Assembly (NCBI RefSeq): GCF_000160455.2 | Contig: NZ_ACJX03000001.1 | Span: 1,064,001 to 1,128,000, forward strand | Origin: Acetomicrobium hydrogeniformans ATCC BAA-1850 | GTDB taxonomy: Bacteria; Synergistota; Synergistia; Synergistales; Acetomicrobiaceae | Direction: 5' to 3' | DNA: 64,000 bases | Shown here: positions 44,094-53,284 of the stretch, piece after piece | Position numbering within the stretch: the stretch's first letter is position 1 | Layout of the letters: each line of letters opens with the position of its first letter | Program-made: the position numbers and the translations under genes | The notes under the pieces: model-generated | Databases searched by the model: none | What the model was told of the DNA's origin: nothing | What the model saw: only the letters and a program-made list of their open reading frames with translations

Positions 44094-44921
44094 ATGGAAC
44101 AAGATATCATGCAAAAGGTCATGGACGAAGTTATGAAACGCCTCGGAAGCGGCAGCACTGTCGTAACCCCCGAGAAGGCTACGCAAGAAAAGGAGAAGTG
44201 TGAAACGCCAAATGTGAGCGTACAGAAGAGTGTCGTTGGCGTTACCGAATACGTTGGCATCTCCGAGGGCGACACCATCGGCTTGGTCGTGGCCAACGTT
44301 GAGCCTATGCTTCACGAAAAGTTGGGCATAGACAAAAAGTTCAGATCCGTGGGGATCTTTTCGGGCAGAACAGGTGCAGGGCCTCAAATAATGGCTGCCG
44401 ATGAAGCGGTAAAAGCTACCAATACCGAGATAGTGTCCATAGAGCTTCCCAGGGATACCAAAGGTGGAGCCGGTCACGGATCGTTGATAATTTTCGGGGC
44501 GGAAGACGTATCCGATGCAAGGAGAGCCATTGAGGTGGCTTTGAAGGACTTGCGCCGCACCTTCGGAGATGTTTATGCGAATGACGCAGGACATCTTGAA
44601 TTTCAATATACTGCCAGGGCCAGCTATGCCTGCAATAAAGCCTTCAACGCGCCTGTCGGAAGGGCCTTCGGATTAATAGTGGGAGCTCCTGCAGGCATTG
44701 GTTTCGTCATGAGCGATGCGGCTTTAAAGGCCGCTGAAGTTGATTTGATCGATTACTTGTCGCCTACAAAAGGATTATCCCTTACGAACGAAGTAGTTAT
44801 AACTTTCACGGGTGATTCCGGAGCCGTTCGGCAGGCTTTGATAGCGGCAAGAACGATAGGTAAAAAGCTGCTTGGCGCAATGGGTGCTGAGCCTAAATCG
44901 GCTACGACCCCTTACATTTAG
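44094..44921 (+). CDS. pduB: PduB-type tandem BMC (BMC-T) shell protein
   Basis: A 275-residue trimeric shell protein with two BMC domains (GDTIGLVVANVEPMLHEKLG... and RAFGLIVGAPAGIGFVMSDAALKAAEVDLIDYLSPTKGLSLTNEVVITFTGDSGAVRQAL). The N-terminal amphipathic helix DIMQKVMDEVMKRL and a 30-residue linker precede them; in Salmonella this extension ties the shell to the cargo. ATG 44094 is 8 bases after GGAGG. I saw no convincing internal start for a short PduB' form. Confidence 0.95.
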   Translation: MEQDIMQKVMDEVMKRLGSGSTVVTPEKATQEKEKCETPNVSVQKSVVGVTEYVGISEGDTIGLVVANVEPMLHEKLGIDKKFRSVGIFSGRTGAGPQIMAADEAVKATNTEIVSIELPRDTKGGAGHGSLIIFGAEDVSDARRAIEVALKDLRRTFGDVYANDAGHLEFQYTARASYACNKAFNAPVGRAFGLIVGAPAGIGFVMSDAALKAAEVDLIDYLSPTKGLSLTNEVVITFTGDSGAVRQALIAARTIGKKLLGAMGAEPKSATTPYI

Positions 44922-44951
44922 GGATTGTCGAATACGGAGGGGGCGAACAAA

Positions 44952-46622
44952 TTGGCTGAAAAGAAGAGCAAAAGATTTGAAGTACTGAACAATAGGCCGG
45001 TACATAAAGACGGTTTTATTGCCGAATGGGTGGATGTAGGACTTTATGCGATGGGAAGCCCCAATGACCCAGTTCCGTCAATAAAGATCGAAAACGGCAA
45101 AATTACCGAAATGGATGGCAAAAAACGCGATGACTTCGACATGATAGAGCAGTTCATTGCTAATTATGCTATCGATACCGAGATAGCTCCGCAAGCCATG
45201 GCAAAAAGTGATGTAGAATTGGCGAAGATGTTGGTGGATCCAAATGTATCGAGAAATGAAGTCACAAAGATCTTTCAGGGTTTGACGCCGGCCAAGATAA
45301 ACAACGTAATGGACTGTTTGAACATCGTCGAAATAATGATGGGCATATCTAAAATGAGATCCCGCAAGACTCCCGCAAACCAGGCTCACATCACGAGTGC
45401 AAAGGATCATCCTGTACAGCTTGCTGCCGATGCCGCTGAAGGAGCTTTGAGGGGATTTGTGGAACTGGAAACAACGGTGGGCGTGAATCGATATGCTCCT
45501 TTAAACGCGCTCTCATTGCTGATAGGTTCTCAGACCGGCAGGCCAGGGGTGCTCACCCAATGCGCTCTTGAAGAGGCCTTCGAACTACAAATAGGAATGA
45601 GAGGACTTACGAGTTACGCTGAAACGGTATCCGTATATGGCACCGAAAGCGTGTTTATAGACGGGGACGATACGCCTTGGTCTAAAGCTTTTTTGGCATC
45701 TGCCTATGCAAGTCGAGGGCTGAAAATGCGCTTCACTAGCGGCACCGGTTCAGAGGTTCAGATGGGTGCAGCCGAGGGGAAAAGCATGCTATATCTTGAA
45801 ACCAGGTGCGTTATGATAACCAAAGGCGCCGGAGTGCAGGGTCTGCAGAATGGATCCATCTCCTGCATAGGAGTTCCCGGAGCCGTTCCAAGCGGCTTAA
45901 GGGCCGTTGCGGCAGAAAACTTAATCACCGTGACGCTTGATATGGAAGTTGCTTCAGGTAACGACCAGACCTTCTCGCATTCGGACTTGAGACGAACTGC
46001 ACGCACCATACCTCAGCTTTTCTCTGGGACAGATCTCATCTTCTCCGGTTATTCAGCCGTACCCAATTACGACAACATGTTTGCCGGTTCCAACTGGGAT
46101 ATTGAGGATATGGACGACTATCTGGCTATTCAGCGTGATTTCAAGGTCGACGGTGGTAATAAGCCTGTCTCCGAAGAAGAAGTAGTCGCTGTCCGCAATA
46201 AGGCTGCAAGAGCGCTCCAGGCCGTTTACGATGCGCTGGGATTTCCACCCATAACCGATGCCGAAGTCGAAGCTGCAACTTATGCTAACGGAAGCAATGA
46301 TCTGCCCGACAGAAACGTGACCGAGGACTTGAGGGCGGCGGAAAGGCTTTTGAACGAGGGTATAAACGGCATCGACATTGTTAAAATACTAGCTCAAAGG
46401 GGTTTCAGAGATATAGCTGAAGCTATCGTAATGATGATGCGCCAGCGGGTTTCCGGCGATTATCTGCAGACTTCAGCCTGGATAGATCGTGATGGTACTG
46501 TTTATAGCTCCGTTAATGATCCCAACGATTACCAGGGCCCCGGCACGGGCTACAGAATATCGGAAGAGCGTTGGAAGGAAATAAAGGAAATCCCCTGGGC
46601 GATAAGGCCCGAGGACGTATAG
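44952..46622 (+). CDS. pduC: Propanediol dehydratase large subunit
   Basis: The catalytic subunit of the coenzyme-B12-dependent diol/glycerol dehydratase, 556 residues from the TTG start, which is 8 bases after GGAGGGGG. The family sequences RFEVLNNRPVHKDGFIAEW, RKTPANQAHITSAKDHPVQLAADAAEGALRGF, ETTVGVNRYAPLNALSLLIGSQTGRPGVLTQCALEEAFEL, FTSGTGSEVQMGAAEGKSMLYLE and GVQGLQNGSISCIGVPGAVP are present. It converts 1,2-propanediol to propanal (or glycerol to 3-hydroxypropanal). Sequence alone does not decide between the two. Confidence 0.97.
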   Translation: MAEKKSKRFEVLNNRPVHKDGFIAEWVDVGLYAMGSPNDPVPSIKIENGKITEMDGKKRDDFDMIEQFIANYAIDTEIAPQAMAKSDVELAKMLVDPNVSRNEVTKIFQGLTPAKINNVMDCLNIVEIMMGISKMRSRKTPANQAHITSAKDHPVQLAADAAEGALRGFVELETTVGVNRYAPLNALSLLIGSQTGRPGVLTQCALEEAFELQIGMRGLTSYAETVSVYGTESVFIDGDDTPWSKAFLASAYASRGLKMRFTSGTGSEVQMGAAEGKSMLYLETRCVMITKGAGVQGLQNGSISCIGVPGAVPSGLRAVAAENLITVTLDMEVASGNDQTFSHSDLRRTARTIPQLFSGTDLIFSGYSAVPNYDNMFAGSNWDIEDMDDYLAIQRDFKVDGGNKPVSEEEVVAVRNKAARALQAVYDALGFPPITDAEVEAATYANGSNDLPDRNVTEDLRAAERLLNEGINGIDIVKILAQRGFRDIAEAIVMMMRQRVSGDYLQTSAWIDRDGTVYSSVNDPNDYQGPGTGYRISEERWKEIKEIPWAIRPEDV

Positions 46623-46635
46623 GGAGGGGAAGACA

Positions 46636-47295
46636 ATGCAGGTCAACGAAGAATTGATTAAAAAGGTAATAGCGGAAGTTTTACAAGAAGTAATGGGAGA
46701 GCAGGCCAAGACGTCTTCCCCCACGGCCACCCTGCCTCAAAGGGGAGGGAAAATGACTTTAGTGGAGGTTGGTGTGGCTAAGAAGGGGACTGATCCAAAG
46801 GAAGTGGTAGTTGCCATCCCTCCGGCCTTTGGAACCGTGTTTACCGAAACGATAGTGGAAGTCCCTCATAGCGAGGTTTTGAGGCAGGTCTTTGCGGGTA
46901 TTGAAGAAGAAGGTCTTAAACCAAGACTTGTGCGCGTATATCACACTGCCGATGTGGGGTTCATAGCTCACCAGGGCGCTAAGTTGTCCGGTTCGGGCAT
47001 AGGTATCGGTATATTGTCCAGGGGCACGACGGTCATACATCAACGGGATCTAAACCCACTGAACAATTTAGAACTTTTTCCCCAGGCACCCCTTCTCGAT
47101 GCCGAAGTTTTCAGGGCAATAGGCCGCAATGCGGCGAAATATGCTAAAGGGGAACACCCCACTCCGGTGCCGACAAGAAACGATCCCATGGCTCGTCCTC
47201 GTTATCAGGGTATTGCAGCACTATTACACAATAAAGAAGTGCGCTATTTAGACCGCTCCAAGTCACCGATGGAGCTTGAAGTTCGTTTCGAATAA
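46636..47295 (+). CDS. pduD: Propanediol dehydratase medium subunit
   Basis: A 219-residue subunit. The N-terminal helix NEELIKKVIAEVLQEV followed by a Pro/Ser/Thr linker is an encapsulation peptide that targets the dehydratase into the shell. The core has VVVAIPPAFGTVFTETIVEVPHSEVLRQVFAGIEEEGL, VYHTADVGFIAHQGAKLSGSGIGIGILSRGTTVIHQRDLNPLNNLELFPQAPL. It starts 13 bases after pduC. Confidence 0.97.
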   Translation: MQVNEELIKKVIAEVLQEVMGEQAKTSSPTATLPQRGGKMTLVEVGVAKKGTDPKEVVVAIPPAFGTVFTETIVEVPHSEVLRQVFAGIEEEGLKPRLVRVYHTADVGFIAHQGAKLSGSGIGIGILSRGTTVIHQRDLNPLNNLELFPQAPLLDAEVFRAIGRNAAKYAKGEHPTPVPTRNDPMARPRYQGIAALLHNKEVRYLDRSKSPMELEVRFE

Positions 47296-47310
47296 GAGGG
47301 GGCGTTAAAG

Positions 47311-47853
47311 TTGGCTCAAATGCTTAATGAAGAAATGATAGCTGAACTGGTAAAAGAGGTTTTAAAGGGTATGAGTTCTTCGGGAGGAGAAGAAAAGGCC
47401 CCCACTCCAAAAGAAAGCACGGGACAAAAAGGGAGCCTTTCCGTAAAGGATTATCCCTTAGGTTCCAAAAAGCCCGACACTATAAAGAGTCCAAGGGGCA
47501 ATGCCTTTAGCGAACTCACCTTAGATGCTGTCTTACAGGGCAAGGCTACCTTTGAGGACTTTCGAATTGCTCCGGAAGCCTTGTTGATGCAGGCGGAAAT
47601 AGCAGAGTCGGCCGGAAGGCGTCAGGTGGCATCAAATTTAAGAAGAGCTGCCGAATTGACGAAAGTGCCTGATGAAAGGGTGTTGGAGATCTATAACGCA
47701 CTAAGACCACATAGATCGACCAAGGAAGAACTCGTAGCAATTGCCGATGAGCTTGAGAACAAATATAACGCAACGGCATGTGCCACCTTCGTTAGAGAAG
47801 CGGTCTCTGTTTACGAGCGACGCAAACTTTTACGTGGCGATATACCGGAATAG
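47311..47853 (+). CDS. pduE: Propanediol dehydratase small subunit
   Basis: A 180-residue subunit starting at TTG, 8 bases after GAGGGGG. It too has an N-terminal amphipathic helix (NEEMIAELVKEVLKGM) and linker. The core KDYPLGSKKPDTIKSPRGNAFSELTLDAVLQGKATFEDFRIAPEALLMQAEIAESAGR is the family signature. Together with PduC and PduD it forms the (CDE)2 enzyme. Confidence 0.97.
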   Translation: MAQMLNEEMIAELVKEVLKGMSSSGGEEKAPTPKESTGQKGSLSVKDYPLGSKKPDTIKSPRGNAFSELTLDAVLQGKATFEDFRIAPEALLMQAEIAESAGRRQVASNLRRAAELTKVPDERVLEIYNALRPHRSTKEELVAIADELENKYNATACATFVREAVSVYERRKLLRGDIPE

Positions 47854-47880
47854 CGGCACAGTTAAAAAGGAGGGTCTTCA

Positions 47881-49716
47881 GTGCCTATTATTGCTGGCGT
47901 TGACATAGGAAATGCTACTACTGAAGTGGCCCTTGCGCGAGTGGAAGATGGCTCGGTGGACTTTATCTCTTCCTCTATTGCCTATACTACGGGAATAAAG
48001 GGAACATTGCAGAACGTAACCGGTGTTCGCCGAGCTCTGTCTCTTGCTTTGGAGCAAGCGGGATGGCCGCATGAAGATTTCAAAAGGATCGACATAATAC
48101 GATTGAACAAGGCTGCTCCTGTGATCGGAGACGTTGCAATGGAGACTATTACCGAAACGATCATTACCGAGTCAACGATGATTGGTCATAATCCATCGAC
48201 GCCGGGTGGAGTTGGGATTGGCGTTGGAAGGACGATATCGATTTACGATCTCGAAAAGACGAAGCCTGAAGATCCTGTGGTAGTTGTCATTCCAGAAAGC
48301 GTTAGTTTTGAAGAGGCTGCAAACATGATCAATCTAGCCTTATCTCGTGGAATAGCCGTCAATGGGGTTATTTGCCAGTCAGACGACGGAGTGCTTATAG
48401 CAAACCGGATCAATAAAACTATTCCTATTGTCGACGAAGTCAAGGCAATCGATCGTGTTCCTTTGGGCATGCAGTGCTGTGTGGAGGTAGCTCCTCCGGG
48501 AAGATCTGTGGAACTTTTGTCCAATCCTTACGGTATTGCAACTATTTTTGGTTTGTCTTCCGATGAAACTCGTCAGATCGTTCCCGTTGCCAAAGCCCTA
48601 ATAGGCAACAGGTCAGCCGTTGTGATACGGACACCCTTGGGCGAGGTGAAGGAAAGGCGTATTCCAGCCGGAGAGCTGTATATCCTAGGTCCAACGGGCA
48701 AGAGGAGCATCAACATTGACGAAGGCGCCGAGGCGATCATGGAAATTGTCGATGCTAATTGGCCCATTACTGATATTTTTGGCCAACCAGGCACCAACGT
48801 TGGAGGAATGATGGAGCGGGTTCGTAAGACCATGTCGGAATTGACGGGTTTGCCTCTGGGGGAGATACACATAAAAGATCTATTGGCAGTCGATACAATG
48901 GTTCCTCAGAGAGTCGTGGGAGGCTTGGCAGAGGAATTTGCCATGGAAACCGGAGTGGCTTTGGCCGTAATGGTAGAAGCCCAGGAGCTGCCAATGCAAA
49001 AATTGGCCTCTGCAATAGAGTCCGATATGGGCGTAAAAGTCGAAATCGGAGGGGTTGAGGCCGAAATGGCAGTTTTGGGAGCATTGACCACTCCCGGAAC
49101 GGATGCTCCTCTGGCGGTCTTGGATTTGGGTGCTGGCAGCACCGATGCCTCACTGCTCCGCTCCAATGGTCAGGTAGAACTCATTCATCTGGCGGGCGCG
49201 GGTAACATGGTTAACACCATAATTTCCAGCGAATTGGGCATAGATGATATGGAGTTAGTCGAGAACATTAAGGAACATCCTCTATGCAAGGTCGAAAGTG
49301 TTTTCCACGTTCGCCTCGAGGATGGAACGGTGAGGTTTTTTGAAAAGCCTCTGGCTCCCGAGCTATTCGGTAGAGTTGCCTTGATGATAAAGGAGGACTT
49401 TTTAAGTCCGATTTTGTTGGATACATCTATCGAAAAGATCAGGGATGTAAGGAGGAAAGCGAAGAAAGAGGTCTTCGTGACAAATGCTTTAAGGGCTTTA
49501 AAGCGTGTCGCCCCGGCACAAAATATACGTCTCATAGATTTTGTGGTGCTCGTCGGAGGTTCAGCCCTGGATTTCGAAATTCCAAGCATGATCACGGAAG
49601 AATTGGCCAAGTATTCCGTCGTTGCCGGGAGAGGGAATATCAGGGGTAGTTTAGGGCCGCGCAATGCTGTGGCGACCGGTCTTGTTCTATCGAGCGCTGG
49701 GAGGAAGGCTTTATGA
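47881..49716 (+). CDS. pduG: Diol dehydratase reactivase, large subunit
   Basis: A 611-residue actin-fold ATPase that removes damaged cobalamin from the dehydratase. VPIIAGVDIGNATTEVALARVEDG at the start, GVGIGVGRTISIYDL, IFGQPGTNVGGMMERVRKTMSELT, VLDLGAGSTDASLLR and VVLVGGSALDFEIPSMITEELAKYSVVAGRGNIRGSLGPRNAVATGL are family sites. GTG start. The stop overlaps pduH as ATGA. Confidence 0.97.
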   Translation: MPIIAGVDIGNATTEVALARVEDGSVDFISSSIAYTTGIKGTLQNVTGVRRALSLALEQAGWPHEDFKRIDIIRLNKAAPVIGDVAMETITETIITESTMIGHNPSTPGGVGIGVGRTISIYDLEKTKPEDPVVVVIPESVSFEEAANMINLALSRGIAVNGVICQSDDGVLIANRINKTIPIVDEVKAIDRVPLGMQCCVEVAPPGRSVELLSNPYGIATIFGLSSDETRQIVPVAKALIGNRSAVVIRTPLGEVKERRIPAGELYILGPTGKRSINIDEGAEAIMEIVDANWPITDIFGQPGTNVGGMMERVRKTMSELTGLPLGEIHIKDLLAVDTMVPQRVVGGLAEEFAMETGVALAVMVEAQELPMQKLASAIESDMGVKVEIGGVEAEMAVLGALTTPGTDAPLAVLDLGAGSTDASLLRSNGQVELIHLAGAGNMVNTIISSELGIDDMELVENIKEHPLCKVESVFHVRLEDGTVRFFEKPLAPELFGRVALMIKEDFLSPILLDTSIEKIRDVRRKAKKEVFVTNALRALKRVAPAQNIRLIDFVVLVGGSALDFEIPSMITEELAKYSVVAGRGNIRGSLGPRNAVATGLVLSSAGRKAL

Positions 49717-50174
49717 CTTGGTGCGGTAGATTGGGCGAGATGAAAGAGGAACGACCGACGATTGTGCTGTTGCTTGACGAGTCCTCCAGGTCTATTGCCG
49801 GCGAGGTGGGTATCGGTGCCGAAGAAGAGGGGGTTCCTCTGGCATGGGATGTCATGGAGGGAGATGCCAAAAAGCTCGCATGGGAAGCAGCAAATCGATC
49901 CCGTTTGCGGGTCGGAATAGGCGTTACTCAAGAGGGGTGTGCCTTAACCTTAGCAAATCTCGATCCGGGAAAGCCATTAATTTATCACGAGGACGGAGGA
50001 GCGCTTCGTTGGTTGGGGCAGGCAGCAGCACGTTTGGTCAAAGGCCTTCCCCTGCCCCCAATGCCCCAATTAGCCAAGAGCACTTTCAATAAGGGTAAGG
50101 CCCGCGTACAGGCGAGCGAACAAGAGGTTGCGGCAGTAATCGCTAAAGTTTTGCGACAAATGGGTTTGGCTTAG
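49713..50174 (+). CDS. pduH: Diol dehydratase reactivase, small subunit
   Basis: A 153-residue partner of PduG. PTIVLLLDESSRSIAGEVGIGAEEEGVPLAWDVMEG, ANRSRLRVGIGVTQEGCALTLANL and GQAAARLVKGLPLPPM match the family; the C-terminal helix is slightly longer than usual. The four-base overlap with pduG implies coupled translation. Confidence 0.92.
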   Translation: MTWCGRLGEMKEERPTIVLLLDESSRSIAGEVGIGAEEEGVPLAWDVMEGDAKKLAWEAANRSRLRVGIGVTQEGCALTLANLDPGKPLIYHEDGGALRWLGQAAARLVKGLPLPPMPQLAKSTFNKGKARVQASEQEVAAVIAKVLRQMGLA

Positions 50175-50192
50175 GAAAGGGGGATCCCCAGT

Positions 50193-50792
50193 GTGCAGGA
50201 TATTAAGTTAGCCTTGGGGTTCATAGAGACAATAGGGTTGGTGGCGGCCGTAGTTGCTGCAGATGCTGCTTTAAAAGCCGCAAATATTACCCTGATAGGT
50301 CGAGAAAATTCTCAAGGCGGCATGATGACGGTAAAAATTGCAGGAGACGTAAGTGCAGTGAAAGCTGCCCTATCTGCCGCTAAAGCTGCCTCCGAAGGGG
50401 TCAATCGAGTATGGTCAATTGATGTTATCCCAAGGCCCGGACGAGGAATTGGTGAGACATTGGCTTATAACAAAGCAACCTTGGGGTCAGAGGAGTGGCT
50501 TGATTCGCTTTTTCCTAGCAAAAAGGCAGAAAAGAGCGAGCCAATCGTTTCAGATGAAAAAGAGATTGAGGACGAAGTAGATCGGGCTACACCTCCGAAG
50601 CATGATGAAGAATTAAAAGCCGAAGCTACCGAAGTTAAAGAAGATTTTATAAAACCGGAGCAGGACAGAGGGAAGAGATCAAGCAAAACAAGCTCGAAGA
50701 GGACGCAGAAAAGAGGCAGTCGAAACGTAAATGTAAATAACAAGGGAGGGGAAACTCATGACTCAGGAAGCCCTGGGAATGATCGAAACTAG
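50193..50792 (+). CDS. BMC-domain shell protein with long charged C-terminal extension (PduK-like)
   Basis: Residues 1-90 are a BMC-H domain ([33 protein letters not shown]...[26 protein letters not shown]...VIPRPG). Residues 91-199 are a low-complexity extension: first Glu/Asp-rich ([23 protein letters not shown]), then Lys/Arg/Ser-rich ([19 protein letters not shown]) and Asn/Gly-rich. PduK also has an extension but shorter and with cysteines; none are seen here. GTG start with AAAGGGGG upstream. The last 35 bases overlap the next BMC gene in another frame. Confidence 0.88.
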   Translation: MQDIKLALGFIETIGLVAAVVAADAALKAANITLIGRENSQGGMMTVKIAGDVSAVKAALSAAKAASEGVNRVWSIDVIPRPGRGIGETLAYNKATLGSEEWLDSLFPSKKAEKSEPIVSDEKEIEDEVDRATPPKHDEELKAEATEVKEDFIKPEQDRGKRSSKTSSKRTQKRGSRNVNVNNKGGETHDSGSPGNDRN

Positions 50793-51072
50793 AGGACTTA
50801 TCGGTGCTATAGAGGCAGCGGATGCCATGGTAAAAGCTGCAAATGTCCATTTGGCGGGACAGAGGTTTTCAGGAGCTGGATTGGTGACCGTCATGGTAAG
50901 AGGTGACGTTGGAGCGGTAAAAGCAGCTGTCGATGCAGGAGTGGCCGCTGCATCGAGAGTGGGAGAAGTCGTGTCGTCCCATGTCATCCCAAGACCGCAT
51001 ACAGATACCGAGGGCATATTACCCCATGAAGAGGCTCCTAAGACCGAGCCAATTGATGTGCAAAGCGATTAG
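50758..51072 (+). CDS. pduJ: Second PduA/PduJ-type BMC-H shell protein
   Basis: A 104-residue BMC-H protein: [86 protein letters not shown]. The pore loop reads SGAG in place of the IGSG of the first copy, and an acidic 15-residue tail follows. The ribosome site GGGAGGGG and the start lie inside the preceding gene. Whether it corresponds to PduA or PduJ cannot be settled. Confidence 0.93.
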   Translation: MTQEALGMIETRGLIGAIEAADAMVKAANVHLAGQRFSGAGLVTVMVRGDVGAVKAAVDAGVAAASRVGEVVSSHVIPRPHTDTEGILPHEEAPKTEPIDVQSD

Positions 51073-51121
51073 TTTGATTGCTTTGCAAAGAGAAAATGCT
51101 ATCTAAGAGGATGTGTTAATT

Positions 51122-51751
51122 ATGGATGAAGCTCTGGTGAGGGAGGTTGTCCGTAGATTATTGGACAGGCTTGACACAGATCCGACGCAGGTTGTAGCCG
51201 GAGTTAGCAATCGTCATATTCATCTTACGGAAGTGGATGTCAAGATCTTGTTTGGTGAAGATTATATGTTGACCAAAGTCCGCGATCTTCGTCAGCCGGG
51301 GCAATATGCATGTAAGGAGACGGTTACTTTGGCCACAGCGGGCGGGGTATTGGAAAACGTCCGCATTTTGGGGCCTACCAGGAAAAACACGCAGGTTGAG
51401 ATGGCGCCTTCAGATGCTAGAAAGTTGCATATCGACATACCTCTGGTTAAGAGCGGGTCATCTCAACCCTGCCCTCCCCTTGTCGTAATCGGACCAAATG
51501 GGCACATAGTTTTAAAGAAAGGCGTAGGCATGGCTTGGCGTCATATGCACCTTTCTCCCTCAGAAGCAGAAACGCTTGGCCTAAAAGACGGCATGGAGGT
51601 AGACGTGGAGGTGGGGGGAGATCGAGGGCTCATTTTCAAAAGGGTGTGGGTTAGAGTAGGTCCAAATATGGTGAGCGAGTTTCATGTGGACATAGATGAG
51701 GCAAATGCCTGTGGCTTGAAAACAGGAGATTACGTGAGGGTTTTGGTATGA
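51122..51751 (+). CDS. pduL: Phosphate propanoyltransferase
   Basis: About 209 residues; converts propionyl-CoA and phosphate to propionyl-phosphate and CoA inside the compartment. The N-terminal helix MDEALVREVVRRLLDRL is the encapsulation peptide. The two PduL domains show AGVSNRHIHLTEVD (zinc His), RQPGQYACKETV, VRILGPTRKNTQVEMAPSDARKL and WRHMHLSPSEAETLGLKDG (second His site). ATG 51122 is 11 bases after AAGAGG; an in-frame GTG at 51113 is too close. Confidence 0.95.
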   Translation: MDEALVREVVRRLLDRLDTDPTQVVAGVSNRHIHLTEVDVKILFGEDYMLTKVRDLRQPGQYACKETVTLATAGGVLENVRILGPTRKNTQVEMAPSDARKLHIDIPLVKSGSSQPCPPLVVIGPNGHIVLKKGVGMAWRHMHLSPSEAETLGLKDGMEVDVEVGGDRGLIFKRVWVRVGPNMVSEFHVDIDEANACGLKTGDYVRVLV

Positions 51752-52647
51752 CTTACGGAAATCAAAGCGTCTTGCATGGTGATTTAATCGACGAAAATGT
51801 CCTAGGTAAGCTTGCATCTATCGATCAAGCCTTAGGCTGCAGCGAGCCTTTGGCAGATTGGGAGGAGCTTTATCTCGGCTTCGATCTGGGCACCACTAAC
51901 ATGAAGCTTGTCGCATTGAATGAGCGGGGTCAGCCTGTTACCGCTGCTTTATACGACTCCCGTTCTTCCATACGCGATGGCGTAATAGTGGATTATATTG
52001 CCGCCATCGATGGCATGGAACGTTGCCTGATGGCATTGAGAGAGCGTTTGGGAATCGATGAATTTCCCGGAGTGGGCGCATCGGCCTACCCGCCGGGGAT
52101 CTCCAGAAGGACTGCCGAAGTGTGTGCTAATGTGGTAGAGGCCTTGGGATTTTCATGCCTCGGCCTCTACGAAGAACCCGTGGTTGCGGCGGTAGCTTTG
52201 GGTTTAAAAAGGGGAGCAATAATAGATATAGGCGGAGGTACGACGGGCATAGCAGTGATTTCAGATGATGAAGTGGTGTATTCTGCTGACGAGCCAACAG
52301 GGGGTACCCATGTAACGTTAGTTATTGCCGGTGCTTTGGGCATATCCTTCGACGAAGCCGAAAGGTTAAAACGTGACGTAAATTCCCATAAAAAAGTCTT
52401 TAATATAGTCCGTCCCGTATTTGAAAAGATGGGTTTGATTGCAAAGGACCATCTTACCAAAAGCGGCTTTCTCGGGAGAGTACCGGTCGTAGTTGTTGGC
52501 GGTGGAGCAAATATGCAAGGTGCCTCGGAAGTTATATCTAAGGTGTTGGGAGTTGAGGCTACCTTGGCTCCATATCCATTGGTTGTGACCCCTAGCGGAA
52601 TTGCTGAATGCCTGTGGAGGCGATGTCATGGGGGATATTGTAAGTAA
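51748..52647 (+). CDS. eutJ: EutJ-like chaperone-type ATPase
   Basis: A 299-residue actin/HSP70-fold protein. LYLGFDLGTTNMKLVALNERG (phosphate 1), GLYEEPVVAAVALGL, AIIDIGGGTTGIAVISDDEVVYSADEPTGGTHVTLVIAG (phosphate 2) and VVVVGGGANMQGASEVI (adenosine) are all present. EutJ occurs in ethanolamine microcompartments and is not part of the classical pdu operon. Here it overlaps pduL by four bases. It may chaperone an enzyme or shell protein; the function is not established. Confidence 0.88.
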   Translation: MTYGNQSVLHGDLIDENVLGKLASIDQALGCSEPLADWEELYLGFDLGTTNMKLVALNERGQPVTAALYDSRSSIRDGVIVDYIAAIDGMERCLMALRERLGIDEFPGVGASAYPPGISRRTAEVCANVVEALGFSCLGLYEEPVVAAVALGLKRGAIIDIGGGTTGIAVISDDEVVYSADEPTGGTHVTLVIAGALGISFDEAERLKRDVNSHKKVFNIVRPVFEKMGLIAKDHLTKSGFLGRVPVVVVGGGANMQGASEVISKVLGVEATLAPYPLVVTPSGIAECLWRRCHGGYCK

Positions 52648-53284
52648 CGTATGCGATATCGTGATGAAAAGGGTATTTATGCCCAGGGTAGGGGTTCTAT
52701 GGTCTTCGGAAGGCCCCAAAATGTATCAATGGCAATCATGTGACGAGGTAACATGGGTACATTATGTGCCAGAGAATTTTTCCGAGGTGTTTAAAGTCGA
52801 CAATAATCCCTGTTATTTCGTGGAATCCCTGGAAGACCCGCGGCGTGAATCTGCTACGTTATCGGCCTTGGCGATACCGATGGCCTCCATGCAGCTGATT
52901 TCCGAAATATATTTGGGAATCCCCTATTCTGCTGCTGGGTTGCTCGTCGATGGTTGCCTTGAAAAGGGCATGCCGGTCGTACTCCATATTGGCTCCGTCA
53001 AGTGTCATCCGGAAACGACTGCAGCGAAGAAAGGCACCTTTGAAGATATTTTATTGAAACTTTCCAAAAAGGGCATTGCTGTAATTGCGGGCGATGAATT
53101 CGTTAGAAAAGAAGATGGGGTCAGCAAAGCCTTGTATGTCGAAGAGGAAGGCTGGATAAGTTGGTGTGAAATAGCAGATCGCCTGTCAGGCGTTTGTAAA
53201 GTGCTTTTGGGCAAGAAGACTCGCTTGACCGATGAGGCTTTGGACAGACTCCGGTCTCTCGGCATTAAAGTGGAGGAGAGATGA
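52628..53284 (+). CDS. PduM-like microcompartment assembly protein
   Basis: A 218-residue protein. It sits between pduL and pduN, the place of pduM in Salmonella. The C-terminal half resembles PduM as I recall it: EKGMPVVLHIGSV, then WISWCEIADRLSGVCKVLLGKKTRLTDEALDRLRSLGIKV. The N-terminal GDIVSNVCDIVMKRV is an amphipathic, encapsulation-type helix, and ALAIPMASMQLISEIYLGIPYSAAGLLVDG is specific to this longer form. ATG 52628 follows GGAGGCG and overlaps the eutJ-like gene by 20 bases. PduM is needed for compartment assembly; the match needs a profile search. Confidence 0.6.
   Translation: MGDIVSNVCDIVMKRVFMPRVGVLWSSEGPKMYQWQSCDEVTWVHYVPENFSEVFKVDNNPCYFVESLEDPRRESATLSALAIPMASMQLISEIYLGIPYSAAGLLVDGCLEKGMPVVLHIGSVKCHPETTAAKKGTFEDILLKLSKKGIAVIAGDEFVRKEDGVSKALYVEEEGWISWCEIADRLSGVCKVLLGKKTRLTDEALDRLRSLGIKVEER

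Noticed and set aside
44094-44260. Internal start giving a short PduB' form
   Set aside because: In-frame GTG codons near residue 40 lack a ribosome site at proper spacing.
43792-51072. Repeated DNA segments between the pduA and pduJ-like genes as a recombination repeat
   Set aside because: The similarity is at the protein-domain level of paralogous BMC genes. Codon choices differ, so no long exact DNA repeat is apparent.
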